Counted from the first letter of the stretch, positions 29,474 through 41,140 are shown. The stretch: 64,000 nucleotides of DNA from Muscardinus avellanarius (GCA_963383645.1 OY726560.1:70561399-70625398), one strand, 5' to 3'. Notes: generated from the sequence alone by a model not told the origin. Translations and numbers: made by a program.

Positions 29474-29520
<47 letters not shown>
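29273..29520 (+). repeat. B1-dID SINE with (CA)n tail
   Basis: AGCCAGGCATGGTGGCACACTC to TCTAGCAAAACACAC. (CA)n at 29471-29520. Confidence 0.82.
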
Positions 29521-29523
<3 letters not shown>

Positions 29524-29607
29524 TTGGTCACTACTTCTTCTGCCCATCCTTAAAGTAGACACAAACTAGATTTTACTGATGTCACCTTCAGTTCAACTGT
29601 TTGTTTT

Positions 29608-29805
29608 ATGGTACTGGGGATTAATCTTAGGGGGAATTCTACTTCTGACGTACACTCACAGCCCTATTTTATTTTAATTTTATAACAGGTTTTCGCTAGG
29701 TTGATGAGAGTCTCACTACTTTGCTAAGGCTGTCCTCGAACCTGTGATTCTCCTGTCTCAGCCTCTAAAGTACTGGAATTATAGGCGTGCACCACCATGC
29801 CTGGC
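29608..29805 (-). repeat. B1-dID SINE
   Basis: ATGGTACTGGGGATTAATC to CACCATGCCTGGC. Flanked by TTCAGTTCAACT (29587-29598 and 29806-29817). Confidence 0.88.
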
Positions 29806-29834
29806 TTCAGTTCAACTTTTTTTTTTTTTTTTTT

Positions 29835-30028
29835 GCGGTACTGGGGATGGAACTCAGGGGCATTCTACCTCTGAGCTATACTCTCAGACCTATTTTTTAT
29901 TCTTAATTTTGAAACAGGGTCTCACTGAATTGCAAAGAGCCTCACTAAGTAGCTGACGCTGTGAACCATGATCCTCTGGTCTCACCCTCTGGAATGCTGG
30001 GATTACAGCATGGGCCACCACGCCCCGC
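29835..30028 (-). repeat. B1-dID SINE at the same target site
   Basis: GCGGTACTGGGGATGGAAC to CCACCACGCCCCGC. Followed by TCAGTTCAAC (30029-30038), a third copy of the same target sequence. Confidence 0.88.
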
Positions 30029-30038
30029 TCAGTTCAAC

Positions 30039-30582
30039 CATTTTAATTTTCTAATTTCTGAAGTGAAGAAGGCTAAGGTTAGCAAGATGAAGTAATTACT
30101 TTAAAAAATGTTTCAGAAACTGTGCTATTTTCAAATTCTGTTAATTTAATAACACTTGACAAATCACAATGAATAAGCAGGTCAAGAATCTAACAAGACT
30201 GGATGCTAAAATTAAAACATCAAGCGCATTCTTATTAAACAATTTGAATGTGTGTGCCAAGTGTGGTGAGTTTTACAGTTCACTGGGCTGTACTGAATAC
30301 CTTCAAAGAACATTCCAGAGAGATGGCCTGACTTACTGGAAGTTTTAAGCTAAGCCTCAAACCCATATCTTGCGCTGTATTTTTTAAACTAAAAGTTATT
30401 ATTATGAAGTGTTGAGACATTTTATATGACAATTTACTCAGTTTCTAGGAGTCAATGGCATAAATTTAAAAAAATTAGGAGAAAAAACATCCAGTGCTTT
30501 GGATTAAAATAGACTTAAAAGATCTAATAACCAAATCTATGTATCTTATTTTAATCCTGATTTGAACAACTAACTATAAAAG

Positions 30583-30583
<1 letters not shown>
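30039..30583. other. Unannotated sequence
   Basis: AT-rich, nothing recognised. Confidence 0.4.
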
Positions 30584-30585
<2 letters not shown>

Positions 30586-30629
<44 letters not shown>

Positions 30630-30812
30630 GGGGATGGAACCCAGGGGCTTTCTACCTCCGGGCTAGACTCCCAGACCTATTTTATATTTTTATTTGGAAA
30701 CAAGGTCTCTTAAACCAGCAGAGGCTGGCTTCGAACCTGTGCGATCCTCCTGTCTCAGCCTCCCAAGCGCAGGGATTACAGGGATTACAAGCGTGGGCCA
30801 CCACACCAGGCT
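30586..30812 (-). repeat. (TG)n plus B1-dID SINE
   Basis: (TG)n 30586-30625, then TTACTGGGGATGGAACCC to GCCACCACACCAGGC. GGGATTACA is duplicated within the head. Confidence 0.9.
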
Positions 30813-30841
30813 AAAAAGGACATTTTTGAAACAATCAAGGA

Positions 30842-30921
30842 TATTTGGTTATGGGAATTCCTGGTAGTAAATGTTACCAATTATTTGGTTATGGGAATTC
30901 CTGGTAGTAAATGTTACCAAT
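30842..30921 (+). repeat. 40-bp perfect tandem duplication
   Basis: Units 30842-30881 and 30882-30921, starting TATTTGGTTATGGGAATTCC, are identical. Not part of a SINE. Confidence 0.95.
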
Positions 30922-31025
30922 AAATTGTTAGTTTTGTGAATATGGTTTTGCTATATGTAAGAAAATGTCCATTTTAAAGATGGGTACTCAATATATGAAA
31001 GAGCAAAATTACTTAATATTTGGGA

Positions 31026-31028
<3 letters not shown>

Positions 31029-31072
<44 letters not shown>

Positions 31073-31270
31073 GGGGATGGAACCCAGAGGCATTCTACTT
31101 CTAAGTGACACCTCCAGTCTTATTTTTTTTTTTTTTTTATTCTTTGTTTTGAAATAGGGTCTCACTGAGTTGCAAAGGGCCTAAGTAGCTGAGGCTGGCC
31201 ACGAACCCTGATTGTCCAGTCTCAGCCTCCCAAACCCTGGGATTATAAGCGTGTGCCACCACACCTGGCT
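31029..31270 (-). repeat. (TG)n plus B1-dID SINE
   Basis: (TG)n 31029-31069, then TACTGGGGATGGAACCC to GCCACCACACCTGGC. Confidence 0.88.
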
Positions 31271-31589
31271 GGGAACTATTTTTAAGTATTTCAGCAAAAG
31301 AAGGCCAAAGGGGGTGGGGAGGAAGAAAAGGTAAATATCAGAAAGTTTAATTACTGAGCCAAGGTAATGAGAGTTTATTGTAATATATTCTTATGTAAGT
31401 TTGAATTTTTCAAAATAAAAAATTTTAACAAAATTCTCACAAAATTTAAATGCTCTAGATCTTCTTATTGGACCTATAAGGAGTCTATCATGGTCATCAT
31501 GAACTATGAAAACAATTATTGGCAGATAAAATCTTTATTTGCTGGTGTCGTTTAGAAAACTTCTTGACAAGAGGGAAATATACCAAGAG
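31271..31589. other. Unannotated sequence
   Basis: AT-rich. The 62-codon frame here shows no resemblance I recognise. Confidence 0.4.
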
Positions 31590-31990
31590 GTTACCAAATT
31601 CCTCCATTTCCTAAAACTTCCCTGAACTGTGCTCATTTCTATCCTTGACCTTCTTTAGTCATTCTCCACCTACTGACTATATTTATATTTAAAAACATAA
31701 CCCACTCATTTTGCTTTCTGTTTAAAACCTTTTTAGTGGATTCCATTCCTGACCTCCATCAAGCGCTCTCCTCTGTGGTCCCCTCTCAGGGCCTCCAGCT
31801 GCACCATAGGTCCAGCCTTGCCAACTTCTTTCAAACCTTCAGTGGTCAAGGTTAGTCCTGGCTCAAGACCTTCCCAGTGTGTTTCTCTTTCCTCTACCCA
31901 TTGATTTCTCCTTTATAGAAGCCAGATCTTTCCTCTCTTAGCAATTTTTACAATTTTTTGGGTTATTTCATATTTTTACTCTTCTGAAAT
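31590..31990 (+). repeat. L2 LINE remnant
   Basis: CTGTTTAAAACCTTTTTAGTGG, CTCTCAGGGCCTCCAGCTGC and CAAGACCTTCCCAGTGTG follow the L2 3' coding/UTR order. Confidence 0.45.
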
Positions 31991-32360
31991 CTCTCCTTTC
32001 CTTTCTCTCTCCCTAATATATATACATATATATAGTCATTGAATCACTGAGAAACACCTTCTTCTCTAAGCTTCCAATCCCATAAATGTCATAGGAATAC
32101 TGAAATTTGGTTTTTAAATGTTAAGATGAGGGGATTTTGTGAATGTTATGCAAAAAGTTGGTTTCAACTTTTAGAAAAAGAGTTGAGATAATGGAAGGGG
32201 CACTTGAGAGGAGAAATATCAAAGGGCAGTGAGTGATAATTAGGCTGCAAATCAAAACCTTACAAAGGGGGAGCTGGCAACACAACTGTGTTTCTCCATG
32301 TGTCTGAATTAATTCACTTCCATGTCCTTGTGATGCCCTTCTGCTCACAGCCCTAAGTTC
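31991..32360. other. Unannotated sequence
   Basis: Nothing recognised. Confidence 0.4.
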
Positions 32361-32631
32361 TTTTAGCTCAGAGGTAGAATGCCCCTGGGTTCAATCCCCA
32401 GTACTACCAAAAATAAAACAAAACAAAAACAAACAAAAAACCAGACAGGGATAGTGGCAGCCAGTTCTGGGGACTGAGCAAGCAAGGGACAGTTCCCAGG
32501 AGGACCAGCCAAGGGAAGGAATGGCCGCCTGGCTTTCTTTGCACTGTCGTGAAGCACAGCCCTCATTAGCGGAATGGGTCAGGGCACAGGATCCAGACAA
32601 CCAACCAGGATCTTGCCAGGGAGACAAAAAA

Positions 32632-32666
<35 letters not shown>

Positions 32667-32715
32667 ATAGGACTGGGGGATGTAGCTCATAGGTAGAATA
32701 CCCTGGGTTCAATTC
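32361..32715 (+). repeat. Two dID tail fragments and an (AAAT)n tract
   Basis: 32363-32407 (TTAGCTCAGAGGTAGAATGC to CCAGTACTACC) and 32670-32715 (GACTGGGGGATGTAGCTCATAGG). About ten AAAT units at 32628-32668. The 220 bp between is not SINE-like. Confidence 0.7.
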
Positions 32716-32998
32716 TAAGGAACAAACACACAAGTGTCTTAACGTTTATTAACCTATCCTCTTATAGAGAAAAATCTTCCTATTGTAGGTAAGCATGAGA
32801 TGGGGTCTGACCTGAAGAGCTCGGCAGGCTCCTCCCTGGGCCCTCTTCCCCTCCACTTTCTAAGCCTTGTGCAGGGCAACTCACACCGGCTCTCTCACAG
32901 GCCACCTGTGAATGACAGCCTCATCTCTCACTTCACAGAGTTCCTTTCATGAACAATCTGCTGTGCTTGATTTAATTTTTAAATTACAAAATATTTAA

Positions 32999-33197
32999 GC
33001 CGGGCGTAGTGGCACACACTTGTAATTCCAGCATTTGGGAGGCTAAGACAGGAGGATTCCCAGTTTGCAGAAAGCCTCGGCTACTTAGGCCCTTTGAACT
33101 CAGTAAGACCCTGTTTGCAAATAAAGAATAAAAAATAGGGCTGGGGGTGTAGCTCAGAGGTAGAATGCTCCTGGGTTCCATACCTAGTACCGCAATA
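32999..33197 (+). repeat. B1-dID SINE with (AAAT)n tail
   Basis: GCCGGGCGTAGTGGCACAC to CATACCTAGTACCGC, tail TAAA units. Confidence 0.88.
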
Positions 33198-33234
33198 AAT
33201 AAATAAATAAATAAATAAATATTATAAAATACTT

Positions 33235-33780
33235 AAAATGTAAAGAGGATAATGTGACACCCATAAGTGACACTACCATGATTAATTTTAACTTTAAATT
33301 TTTTTACTTAATTTCAGACTTTTAGAAAAATTGAGAGACTTTGACAAATAGTTCCCATATACCCTTCACAATTTCCCAAATGTTGATATTTTCCTACATT
33401 TGTTTTATCCTTGTCTCTGTGTATTATATATGCACATTATTTTTCCTGTACCATTTAATGAAAATTTATAGACATGATGCCTTTTCGCCTCTTAGTACTC
33501 CAGCCTTGTTTTCTAAAAACAAGGATATTCTCTTCTAAAATCACAGAACTATTACCAGAACCCAGGAAACTAACATTGATACAATGCTATTACCTAATGT
33601 ACAGACTACTCAGATTTCACTGATTGTTCTAATAATGTACTTAATAGTTGAAGAAAATTTTGGGTCATGCCTTGCATTCTGGTCTTGCACACCTTTAGTC
33701 TCCTTTACTCTGAAGATTTAGTTCCTCAACCTGGCTTGATTTTTCACTGTGTTGATGTCTTTATAAGAGTACAGGCCAAT
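33235..33780 (+). repeat. L1 3' UTR remnant
   Basis: CCCATATACCCTTCACAATTTCC, CAGGAAACTAACATTGATAC, GACTACTCAGATTTCACTGATTG and TGCATTCTGGTCTTGC-type order is that of old mammalian L1 3' ends. Confidence 0.6.
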
Positions 33781-33784
33781 ACAG

Positions 33785-34050
33785 GGTTAGGGATGTAGCT
33801 CAGAGGCAGAACACTCCTGGGTTCGTTCTCCAGTTCCAAAAACAACAACAGCAATAATAATAATTGCAACAACGACAAGGTCTGGTGCAATCCTATAAGC
33901 CTTGTACTTGGGAGGCCGAGACAAGAGATTGCAGGGTCACTGCCTGCTGCAGCAACTTAGTGAGGCCTTTGGCAACTTAGACCCATTTAAAAATAAAAAA
34001 TAAATAGGGCTGAGGGTATTGTTCAGTAGTAGAATGCCCCTGGATCAAAT
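33785..34050 (+). repeat. dID fragment and old B1-dID SINE
   Basis: 33785-33838 tail only (GGTTAGGGATGTAGCTCAG). 33880-34050 a degraded full copy ending TAGAATGCCCCTGGATC. Confidence 0.7.
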
Positions 34051-34069
34051 TGTTAACTGTCTTGTTTAA

Positions 34070-34072
<3 letters not shown>

Positions 34073-34119
<47 letters not shown>
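34073..34119. repeat. (TG)n microsatellite
   Basis: About 23 TG units abutting a SINE tail. Confidence 0.95.
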
Positions 34120-34122
<3 letters not shown>

Positions 34123-34545
34123 GGGGATTGAAGCCAGGGGCATTCAACCTCCAAGATATACCACCAGCCCAATTTTTAAATTTTATTTATTTATTTTTTG
34201 TTTTTTTGTGGGTCTGGACATGGAACCCAGGGACATTCAACCTCAGAGCTACACCCCCTGCCCTATTTTTTATTCTTTATTTTTGAAACAGGGTCTCACT
34301 AAGTTGTGGAGGGCCTCACTAAGTAGCTGAGTCTGTCCAGAAACCACGATCCTCCCGTCTCAGCCTCCCGAATGCTGGGATTTTAAGTGTGCACCACCAC
34401 GCCCGGCACTTATTTTTTATTTTGAAATAAGATCTCACTAGGTTGTGAAGGGCCTCATTAAATTATGAGGCTGGCCACAAATCTGCCATCCTCCTATCTC
34501 AGCCTCCCAATTACTGGGACTACGGGCATGCACCACCACACCTGG
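34120..34545 (-). repeat. B1-dID SINE split by another (34208-34407)
   Basis: Outer tail 34120-34175 (ACTGGGGATTGAAGCCAGG). Inner copy from GTGGGTCTGGACATGGAACC to CCACCACGCCCGGC. Outer head 34411-34545. Confidence 0.82.
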
Positions 34546-34650
34546 TTCAAATTTTGTACCCTTGAGCCCCCAATTTTTACAGAACTATGTTAAAACCTCC
34601 TGTGATTATGAACTTTGAGCTCCTAATTTTTTTTATTATTTTTTATTTGG

Positions 34651-34828
34651 GGTGGTACTAGGGTTCCTGGAAGCCCTTCTACCTTCGGGCTACACTCCCA
34701 GACCTATTTTATATTTTTATTTGGAAACAGGGTCTTTTAAGCCAGCGCGGCTGGCTTCGAACCTGTGCGATCCTCCTGTCCTGCCTCCCAAGTGCGGGGA
34801 TTACAAGCGTGCACCACCACACCCAGCG
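34651..34828 (-). repeat. B1-dID SINE, young subtype
   Basis: GGTGGTACTAGGGTTCCTGG to CACCACCACACCCAGC. GAGCTCCTAATTTTT on both sides. Confidence 0.92.
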
Positions 34829-35261
34829 CTGAGCTCCTAATTTTTAAAGAACAATGTTAAAATTTCTTGTGATTGTGAACTGCCCATTTTTGCATGTCTC
34901 CTAAGTACTGGGGCTACAGGCCTGCATCACCATGACCAGCATATTGAAACACTTCTAAAACTCCTTTGCCAATTTGTTTAGTTGCTGTGCACATGTGCCA
35001 GTGTTATTGCAGAAGCATTAATAGGAGGCTGTCAACAAATCACTGAACTAGATATAGAAAAGTATGAAAACAAATAAAAGACACGTTCAGCTGGGTGTGG
35101 TGGTATACACTTGTAACTTCAGTGTTACGGCTCAGGGCTGCTGTGTCTTGGCTTCTTGTCCTCTGCTCATTTAGAAATAATGAGCCAGGATAAACTTTCA
35201 TTGCAAAGTTAAGTAAGATTTATTAGAGTAGAACAGAAAATACAAGAAAAGTGCTGCAAGC
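34829..35261. other. Mostly unannotated, with SINE head scraps
   Basis: CTCCTAAGTACTGGGGCTAC (about 34900) and AGCTGGGTGTGGTGGTATAC (35093) are B1-like fragments. Confidence 0.4.
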
Positions 35262-35905
35262 CAGGCGTGGTGGCTCATGCTTGTAACCCCAGCATTCAGG
35301 AGGCTGAGACAGGAGGATCACAGTTCATGGACAGTCTCTGCTATTTTGTGAGGCCCTTTGGAACTCAGTGAAACCCCGTTTCAAAATAATGAATGGAATA
35401 GCCAGGCGTGGTGGCTCATGCTTGTAACCCCAGCATTCAGGAGGCTGAGACATTGCGGTTCATGGACAGCCTCAGCTATTTAGTGAGATCCTCTGCAACT
35501 TAGTGAGACCCTGTTTCAAAATAAAGAATAAAAATAGGGCAGGGGATGTGGCTTGGAGGTCAAATGCCCCAGGGTTCCATCCCCAGACACCCCCCCCCAA
35601 ATGAATGGAATAGCCGGGCGTGGTGGTGCACGCTTGTAATCCCAGTATTTGGGAGGCTAAAACCAGAGGATCGTGGTTCGCGGACAGCCTCAGCTACTTA
35701 GTGAGGCCCTCTGCAACTTAGTGAGATCCGGTTTCAAAATAAAGAATAAAAAATAGGGCAGGGAGTGTAGCTCAGAGGTTGAATGCCCCTGGGCTCCATC
35801 CCCAGACCCGAAAAAAAAAAAAAAAAAAAAAGAATGGAAAACGGGGCTGGGGGTGTACCTTGGACGTAGAATGCCCCTGGGTTTCATCCCCAGTACTGCA
35901 AAGAA
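35262..35905 (+). repeat. Serially nested block of B1-dID SINEs
   Basis: Heads at 35262, 35400 and 35611 are interrupted at the AATGAATGGAATAG linker. Tails end at 35595, 35812 and 35900, so each later insertion landed in or next to the A-rich linker of an earlier one. Confidence 0.8.
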
Positions 35906-36064
35906 AAAAAAAGATATACAGTGCTTTTTAACGTCTACCCCTCCTTCATTACCACACAGACAGACCGAGTTCTGTAAGAAGCTGCCTGTTATAACCCTCT
36001 AACCTGCTCTCTGTTGGCCTGTATCATTGCTTATAGAAGCATGCTTTATTATTATTTTTTTTTT

Positions 36065-36246
36065 GTGGTACTGGGGATGGAACCCAGGGGCATTCTACCT
36101 CCAAGCTATACCCCAACCCTAGTTTTTATTCTTTATTTTGAAATAGGGCCTTACTAAGTAGTAGCTGAGGCTGTCTGTGAACCACGATCCTCCTGTCTCA
36201 GCCTCCCAAATGCTGGGATTACAAGCGTGCACCACCACCCCTGCTC
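36065..36246 (-). repeat. B1-dID SINE
   Basis: TGTGGTACTGGGGATGGAACC to CACCACCACCCCTGC. Confidence 0.86.
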
Positions 36247-36302
36247 AGAAGCACACTCTTTAGGGAAAAGTATGACAAGTTTGAATCATCTACTCATCAC
36301 CA

Positions 36303-36472
36303 GATCACCAGTACTTGAGAGGCTGAGGCAGGAGGATCACAGGTTCAAAGTCAGCCTTGGCAACTTAGCAAGGCTCTCAGCAACCTCGCGAGACCCTGTT
36401 TCCAAATAAGAAATAAAGTCATGTTGGGGGTATAGTTTGGCAGTAGAATGCCTCTGGATTCAATCCTTAGTA
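36303..36472 (+). repeat. B1-dID SINE, 5' truncated
   Basis: CACCAGTACTTGAGAGGCTGAG to CAATCCTTAGTACC, tail (CAAA)n. Confidence 0.8.
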
Positions 36473-37235
36473 CCAATAAACAAACAAACACATATCAAAT
36501 GCTTCCCCCCAACCCACAATCTGACAGGGAAAGGAGAGGCCCTGAGCACCTCTGTGGCCAATGGTTAGACTTCCCCCTTTCATTTTTGCTGTCTCATTTC
36601 ACCTTCTTATGCTAATTCTAGAGAGATTTCATTTACTGATTTCCTAGGTGAGAAGCCCAGAGAAGTTAGCCTGGCCCAAGCGACAAAGTTAGGAGTTTAT
36701 CTCAAGTCTGCCTGAATCCAAAGTCCAGGCTCCCCACATCATCAAGTTTTATAAGTCCCAAAAATGTGAACACTGGAAAATTCACTTACTCAACACCGAG
36801 GAATGAGTCATGCTGGACAGATGAGTAAGTCAAAGGCCATCCTCTAGGAAACGCTGTTAAAAACCTTCCATGTGAGGGCAGAGTAGTCGCCAGAGTTTGC
36901 TGGGGAAAGCTTTTTATGCCTTTCTTATTTTTCCTTTTTGGTTTCTGGGATTTGAAGTTCAGCAAACTCCGTCTCTAATTGAGACACTCTCCCTGGATAT
37001 TCTAGCAGAAGGTGGCCAAAGATTCCTTCAATCCTCCAAAGTACAAATAAAATAAATAATACAGAAAAATTTATGAAAGGACAATACAGGAAACATTCAA
37101 AAAAATATAAAGTTTTTTTTTTTTGAAAACACTAGGGGTTTCAAAGCACAGCTTTCTGATATTAGATTGCGTGTCCACCAAGTCCCATAACTTCAACCAC
37201 CATCCCTCAGGCCTACTTGGTGGCACAGCTTTGCA
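36473..37235. other. Unannotated sequence
   Basis: One of the longer SINE-free stretches. Holds an AP-1/MARE-like TGAGTCATGC at 36806. Otherwise nothing assignable. Confidence 0.4.
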
Positions 37236-37240
37236 GACTT

Positions 37241-37241
37241 G

Positions 37242-37281
<40 letters not shown>

Positions 37282-37343
37282 TGAACCCAGGGCCTTGCAT
37301 ATGCTAGAAAAGCACTCTACTACTGAGCTAGAGATAGAACCCA
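37241..37343 (-). repeat. (TG)n and ID element
   Basis: (TG)n 37243-37280, then reverse ID: TTGAACCCAGGGCCTTGC, TATGCTAGAAAAGC spacer, CTACTACTGAGCTAG. Confidence 0.8.
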
Positions 37344-37364
37344 GTCCTTTTTTTTTTTTTTTTT

Positions 37365-37660
37365 GTACTGGGGATTGAACTCAGGGGTATTCTACCTCTA
37401 ACTACACCTTCAGCCCCTTTTTAATTTGAAACAGGGTCTCACTAAGTTGCGTAGGGCTAAGTTGCTGAGGCTGCCTGTGAACTGCGATTCTCTTGTCTCC
37501 GCCTCCCAAGAACAAGGATTATAGGAGTGTGTCACCAAGCTCAGCTCAACCCAACTCTTTTTGACAGTCTTGATAAATTGCCCAGGCTGGCCTCCGATTT
37601 GTGATCCTCCTGCCTCAGTCTCCTAAGTAGCTGAGATTATAAGTGTGTGCCACTGAGCCA
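37365..37660 (-). repeat. B1-dID SINE (37365-37545) and tail-less old head
   Basis: First: TACTGGGGATTGAACTCAGG to CACCAAGCTCAGC. Second: TTTTTGACAGTCTTGATAAATTG to CCACTGAGCCAG. Confidence 0.75.
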
Positions 37661-37758
37661 GTCTGGTTTCCATTTTATTTGTCAGCATTTTGCTCTCTCC
37701 TAGAAATGGTCTAATAATCATTCTCTACTATATGTAACCTCCCTGAATTTTAGTTTCC

Positions 37759-37760
<2 letters not shown>

Positions 37761-37800
<40 letters not shown>
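37761..37800. repeat. (GA)n microsatellite
   Basis: 20 GA units, the only long GA tract in the window. Confidence 0.95.
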
Positions 37801-37803
<3 letters not shown>

Positions 37804-37814
37804 CAGACAGAGTG

Positions 37815-37908
37815 ATACTTATAATTACAGCTAGGAAGCTGAGGCAGGAGGATTGAAAATTTGAAAATTCAAGGACACACACTGGGCAACTTATTGAGAC
37901 CCTGTCTA

Positions 37909-37951
<43 letters not shown>

Positions 37952-38000
37952 ATGAAGCAGGGGATGTTACCCAGTTGTTTCTGGGTTCAATCCCCACCAA
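37815..38000 (+). repeat. Old B1-dID SINE with internal (AAAT)n
   Basis: The linker of the SINE has expanded into about 11 AAAT units (37909-37953) between GAGACCCTGTCTATAAAT and the tail. Confidence 0.8.
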
Positions 38001-38099
38001 CAAAAAAGAGGGAGAGGTTAAAATGATCTTAACTCAGAGAAATCAAAATGTGGGTATCTGAGACATAGTAAGCACTCAAATCATTTTTTTCTTCCCGTT

Positions 38100-38320
38100 C
38101 CCTGCACACATCTAATAGCAATTACAGCTAATAGTTGAGCACTACGTCACAGGTCCTGTACTAAGCACTTACTACATATTAACTAATTCTTACCACAACC
38201 TTATCAGGTAGGACAATGACCACCTTTATTTAATAGATGAAGTCATTGAGGCACAGAGGCACAACCAAGTTGTTCAAATTCCAATAGCCAGTAGATAACA
38301 CCTGGGACTCACTCTAGACA
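38100..38320 (-). repeat. MIR remnant, nearly full length
   Basis: GCTAATAGTTGAGCACTACG, TTAACTAATTCTTACCACAACC, TTAATAGATGAAGTCATTGAGG and ACACCTGGGACTC follow reverse MIR with its 3' extension. Confidence 0.72.
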
Positions 38321-38360
38321 GGTGAGCTCTAGCATCAGCATTTTTTTTTTTTTTTTTTTG

Positions 38361-38560
38361 TGGTACTGGGGGGTGGAACCCAGAGGCTTTCTACCTCCAG
38401 GCTATACTCCCAGACCTATTTTATATTTTATTTGGAAACAGGGTCTCACTAAGTTGCTGAGAGCCTCACTAAGTAGCTAAGGCTGGCTTCGAACCTGTGT
38501 GATCCTCCTGTCTCAGCCTCCTAAGCGCGGGGATTACAAGCGTGCGCCACCATGCCCGGC
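38361..38560 (-). repeat. B1-dID SINE, young
   Basis: TGGTACTGGGGGGTGGAACC to CACCATGCCCGGC with duplication AGCATCAGCATTT at 38331-38343 and 38563-38575. It sits at the edge of the MIR. Confidence 0.93.
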
Positions 38561-38704
38561 ACAGCATCAGCATTTCTAATTATACCAAAAATCTGTCTTT
38601 GTGTTGAAAGCCAACCATTCACACCTGCACTTGACTTGTTCCTTTTCCCACTCTGTCTCCAAAATCAATAGAATGATAAGGTAGATTCATTTTTTTCTTC
38701 TTTT

Positions 38705-39121
38705 GGTGCTAGGGATTGAACCCAGGGACATTCTACCTCCAAACTACATCCCCAGCCATTTTTTATTTTTTGTTTTGAAATAGGGTCTCACTAGGCTGCT
38801 GAGACTTAAGTTGCTGAGACTGGTCTTGAACCTGAGATCTTCCTGTCTCAGCTTCCCAAGTACTAGGATTACAGGTGTATGCTACCACACCTGGCTGGTA
38901 GGTTAATTTTTTTTTTCTTTTGCAGTACTGGGGATGAAACCCAGGGGCATTCTACCTCCGAGCGACACCCCCAGCCCTATTTTTTATTCTTTACTTTGAA
39001 ACAGGGTCTCACTGAGTTGCAAAGGGCTTCATTAAGTAGCTGAGGCTGTCCATGAACCTCAATCTTCCTGTCTCAGCCTCCCAAATGCTGGGATTATAAG
39101 TGTGCACCACTACGCCCGGCT
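38705..39121 (-). repeat. Two B1-dID SINEs (38705-38896, 38926-39121)
   Basis: The second is flanked by GTAGGTTAATTTT on both sides, so it inserted just beside the first. Confidence 0.88.
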
Positions 39122-39206
39122 TAGTAGGTTAATTTTGGGGGGAAAATTCAGCAAGCATAGTAACTTCGCAAAGAAAAAAGGGGATTGCATGTAGGTTTTT
39201 CATTTG

Positions 39207-39370
39207 CTTGGGAGGCTGAGACAGGAAGATTGCACGGATTTGAAGCCAGCCTCAGCTACTTAGTGAGGCTCTCAGCAACTCAGTGAGACCCTTTTTCCAA
39301 ATAAAATGTAAAATAGGTCTGGGAGTATAGCGTGGAGGTAGAAAGCCCCTGGGTTCCACCGCCAGTACCA

Positions 39371-39416
<46 letters not shown>
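39207..39416 (+). repeat. B1-dID SINE with 45-nt A-tail
   Basis: Head truncated (GCTTGGGAGGCTGAGACAGG), ends CGCCAGTACCAC, then 39372-39416 uninterrupted A. Confidence 0.88.
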
Positions 39417-39419
<3 letters not shown>

Positions 39420-39437
39420 GAGAAGGAAAATTTAAGA

Positions 39438-39720
39438 GCTGGGCGTGGTGCTGCACACTTGTAATCCCAGTGCTTTGGGAGGCTGAGACAGGAGGATCGC
39501 ACAGGTTCGAAGCCAGCCTCAGCTACTGAGTGAGGCTCTCAGCAACTTAGTGAGACCCTGTTTCCAAATAAAGTATAAAAAAATAGGTCTGGGAGTATAA
39601 CCCAGATTCTACCCTCTGTACCACACACACAAAGAAAAATAAAGAAAGAAAGAATAAAAAATAGGACTGGGGGTGTAGCTTGGAGGTAGAATGCCCCTGG
39701 GTTCCATCAGCAGTACTGCG
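39438..39720 (+). repeat. B1-dID SINE (39438-39625) and dID fragment (39661-39720)
   Basis: First: GAGCTGGGCGTGGTGCTGC, tail shortened to CCCAGATTCTACCCTCTGTACC. Fragment: GACTGGGGGTGTAGCTTGG to CAGCAGTACTGCG. Confidence 0.82.
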
Positions 39721-40180
39721 AAACAAACAAACAAAGAAACCAAACCAAAACATATTTAATGCAAAGTTTTGGGACAACTGAAGTTTTACAATTAAGAAAT
39801 AGATAAAATAAGTTGAATTATTTTATCAAATACATATACAACATATAAAAAATACATTTCAACTGGACTAAAATATTAAATGAAAAACCATATAAATTAT
39901 AAGAAAATATAGGCAAGCACTAAATGATCTTGGGGAGGGGATAAAGAGGACTTTTTAAGCACCCTGATAAAAGCAGAAATGATGACAAGAAGGACTACTT
40001 GTCTTGGTTTTTCTCAGCATGTGTGCCTCTGAAATAGGTTCAAAGTGGTTCTGTAGCCACAAAAGTATAGAAATGCTACTTATCAATAACAGTGCCAAAA
40101 CATGGCTTAGGTCCTAAACCTCCCACTAGCTATATCAACACCCCCCTGATCACAACAAAATACACACTAAATGAAACAAA
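39721..40180. other. Unannotated sequence
   Basis: AT-rich. Nothing recognised. Confidence 0.4.
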
Positions 40181-40185
40181 GTGAG

Positions 40186-40365
40186 CCAGGTGTAGTGAGA
40201 CACACCTGTAATCTCAGTACTTGGGAGGGAGGATCACAGGTTTCAAGACAGCCTCAGCAAGTAGTGAGATTCTCAGCAATCTAGGGAGACACCCTGTTTC
40301 AAAGCAAAACAATAAAAGGGGCTGGGATGTAGTTCAGAGGTAGAATGCCCTTGGGTTCAGTACAA
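40186..40365 (+). repeat. B1-dID SINE
   Basis: AGCCAGGTGTAGTGAGACACAC to GGTTCAGTACAAC, tail TAAA units. Confidence 0.82.
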
Positions 40366-40379
40366 CAATAAATAAATAA

Positions 40380-41140
40380 TAAATAAATAAATACAAAATG
40401 CAAAATTAGCAAATGTAACTGAAGAACATATCCTTCAGTCCCAAGCCGACTCTTGACAGATTCTTCTTAGACATTCTGGAGCCATTGCTGTTGCCGTCTG
40501 GAAAGTCAAAGTGTCATTTGCACAGAAATGCTCAGAGAAGTCCTATAGTGGAAAAAGAATAAAACTAATTTAGTTCCCATTTGACTACAGAACCCTTCAT
40601 TTAACATGATGCTTACTAATACCAACAGAACCGATATTGCACATCCTGCCAAGTGTCAGGTGACGTAGAAATTAAGAATGCACTGTTCACTTGGCTATTT
40701 TACTGATGCTCCATTTGAGGCACTCTGATGTGATCTACTGACACCTAGTGCTAATGCTTTGATTTAATACACATACAACTTCCTACAATAAAGTGCTGCT
40801 CACCAAAATAAAAACCCCTGCTTGAAGACCACCTTGTATTTAAATTCTTGTCTATCATCATTATGATGTACTTACATCTTGGAATTATATGAAAGAAATT
40901 ATGTAAATGATCCACAGGCTTAAAAATGTTTGCAGGCTATACATTTTGTTCTTCTCACACTCATTAAAATATACCATATGCAAGTACAGATACAAAAATG
41001 TGTCAGGTACTTTTTGTTCTGATTTTAATATCACACTCACAAAAAGTACTGAATTAGGTTGTGTTTAAGGGCAAGAGCTAAACAGTTCAGAGAGAGATGT
41101 TAGGCTCTCCTATGGAAACTGAAGATTGCTATTAGAAAGA
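40380..41140. other. SINE-free single-copy sequence
   Basis: No repeat core or convincing coding frame. Confidence 0.4.
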
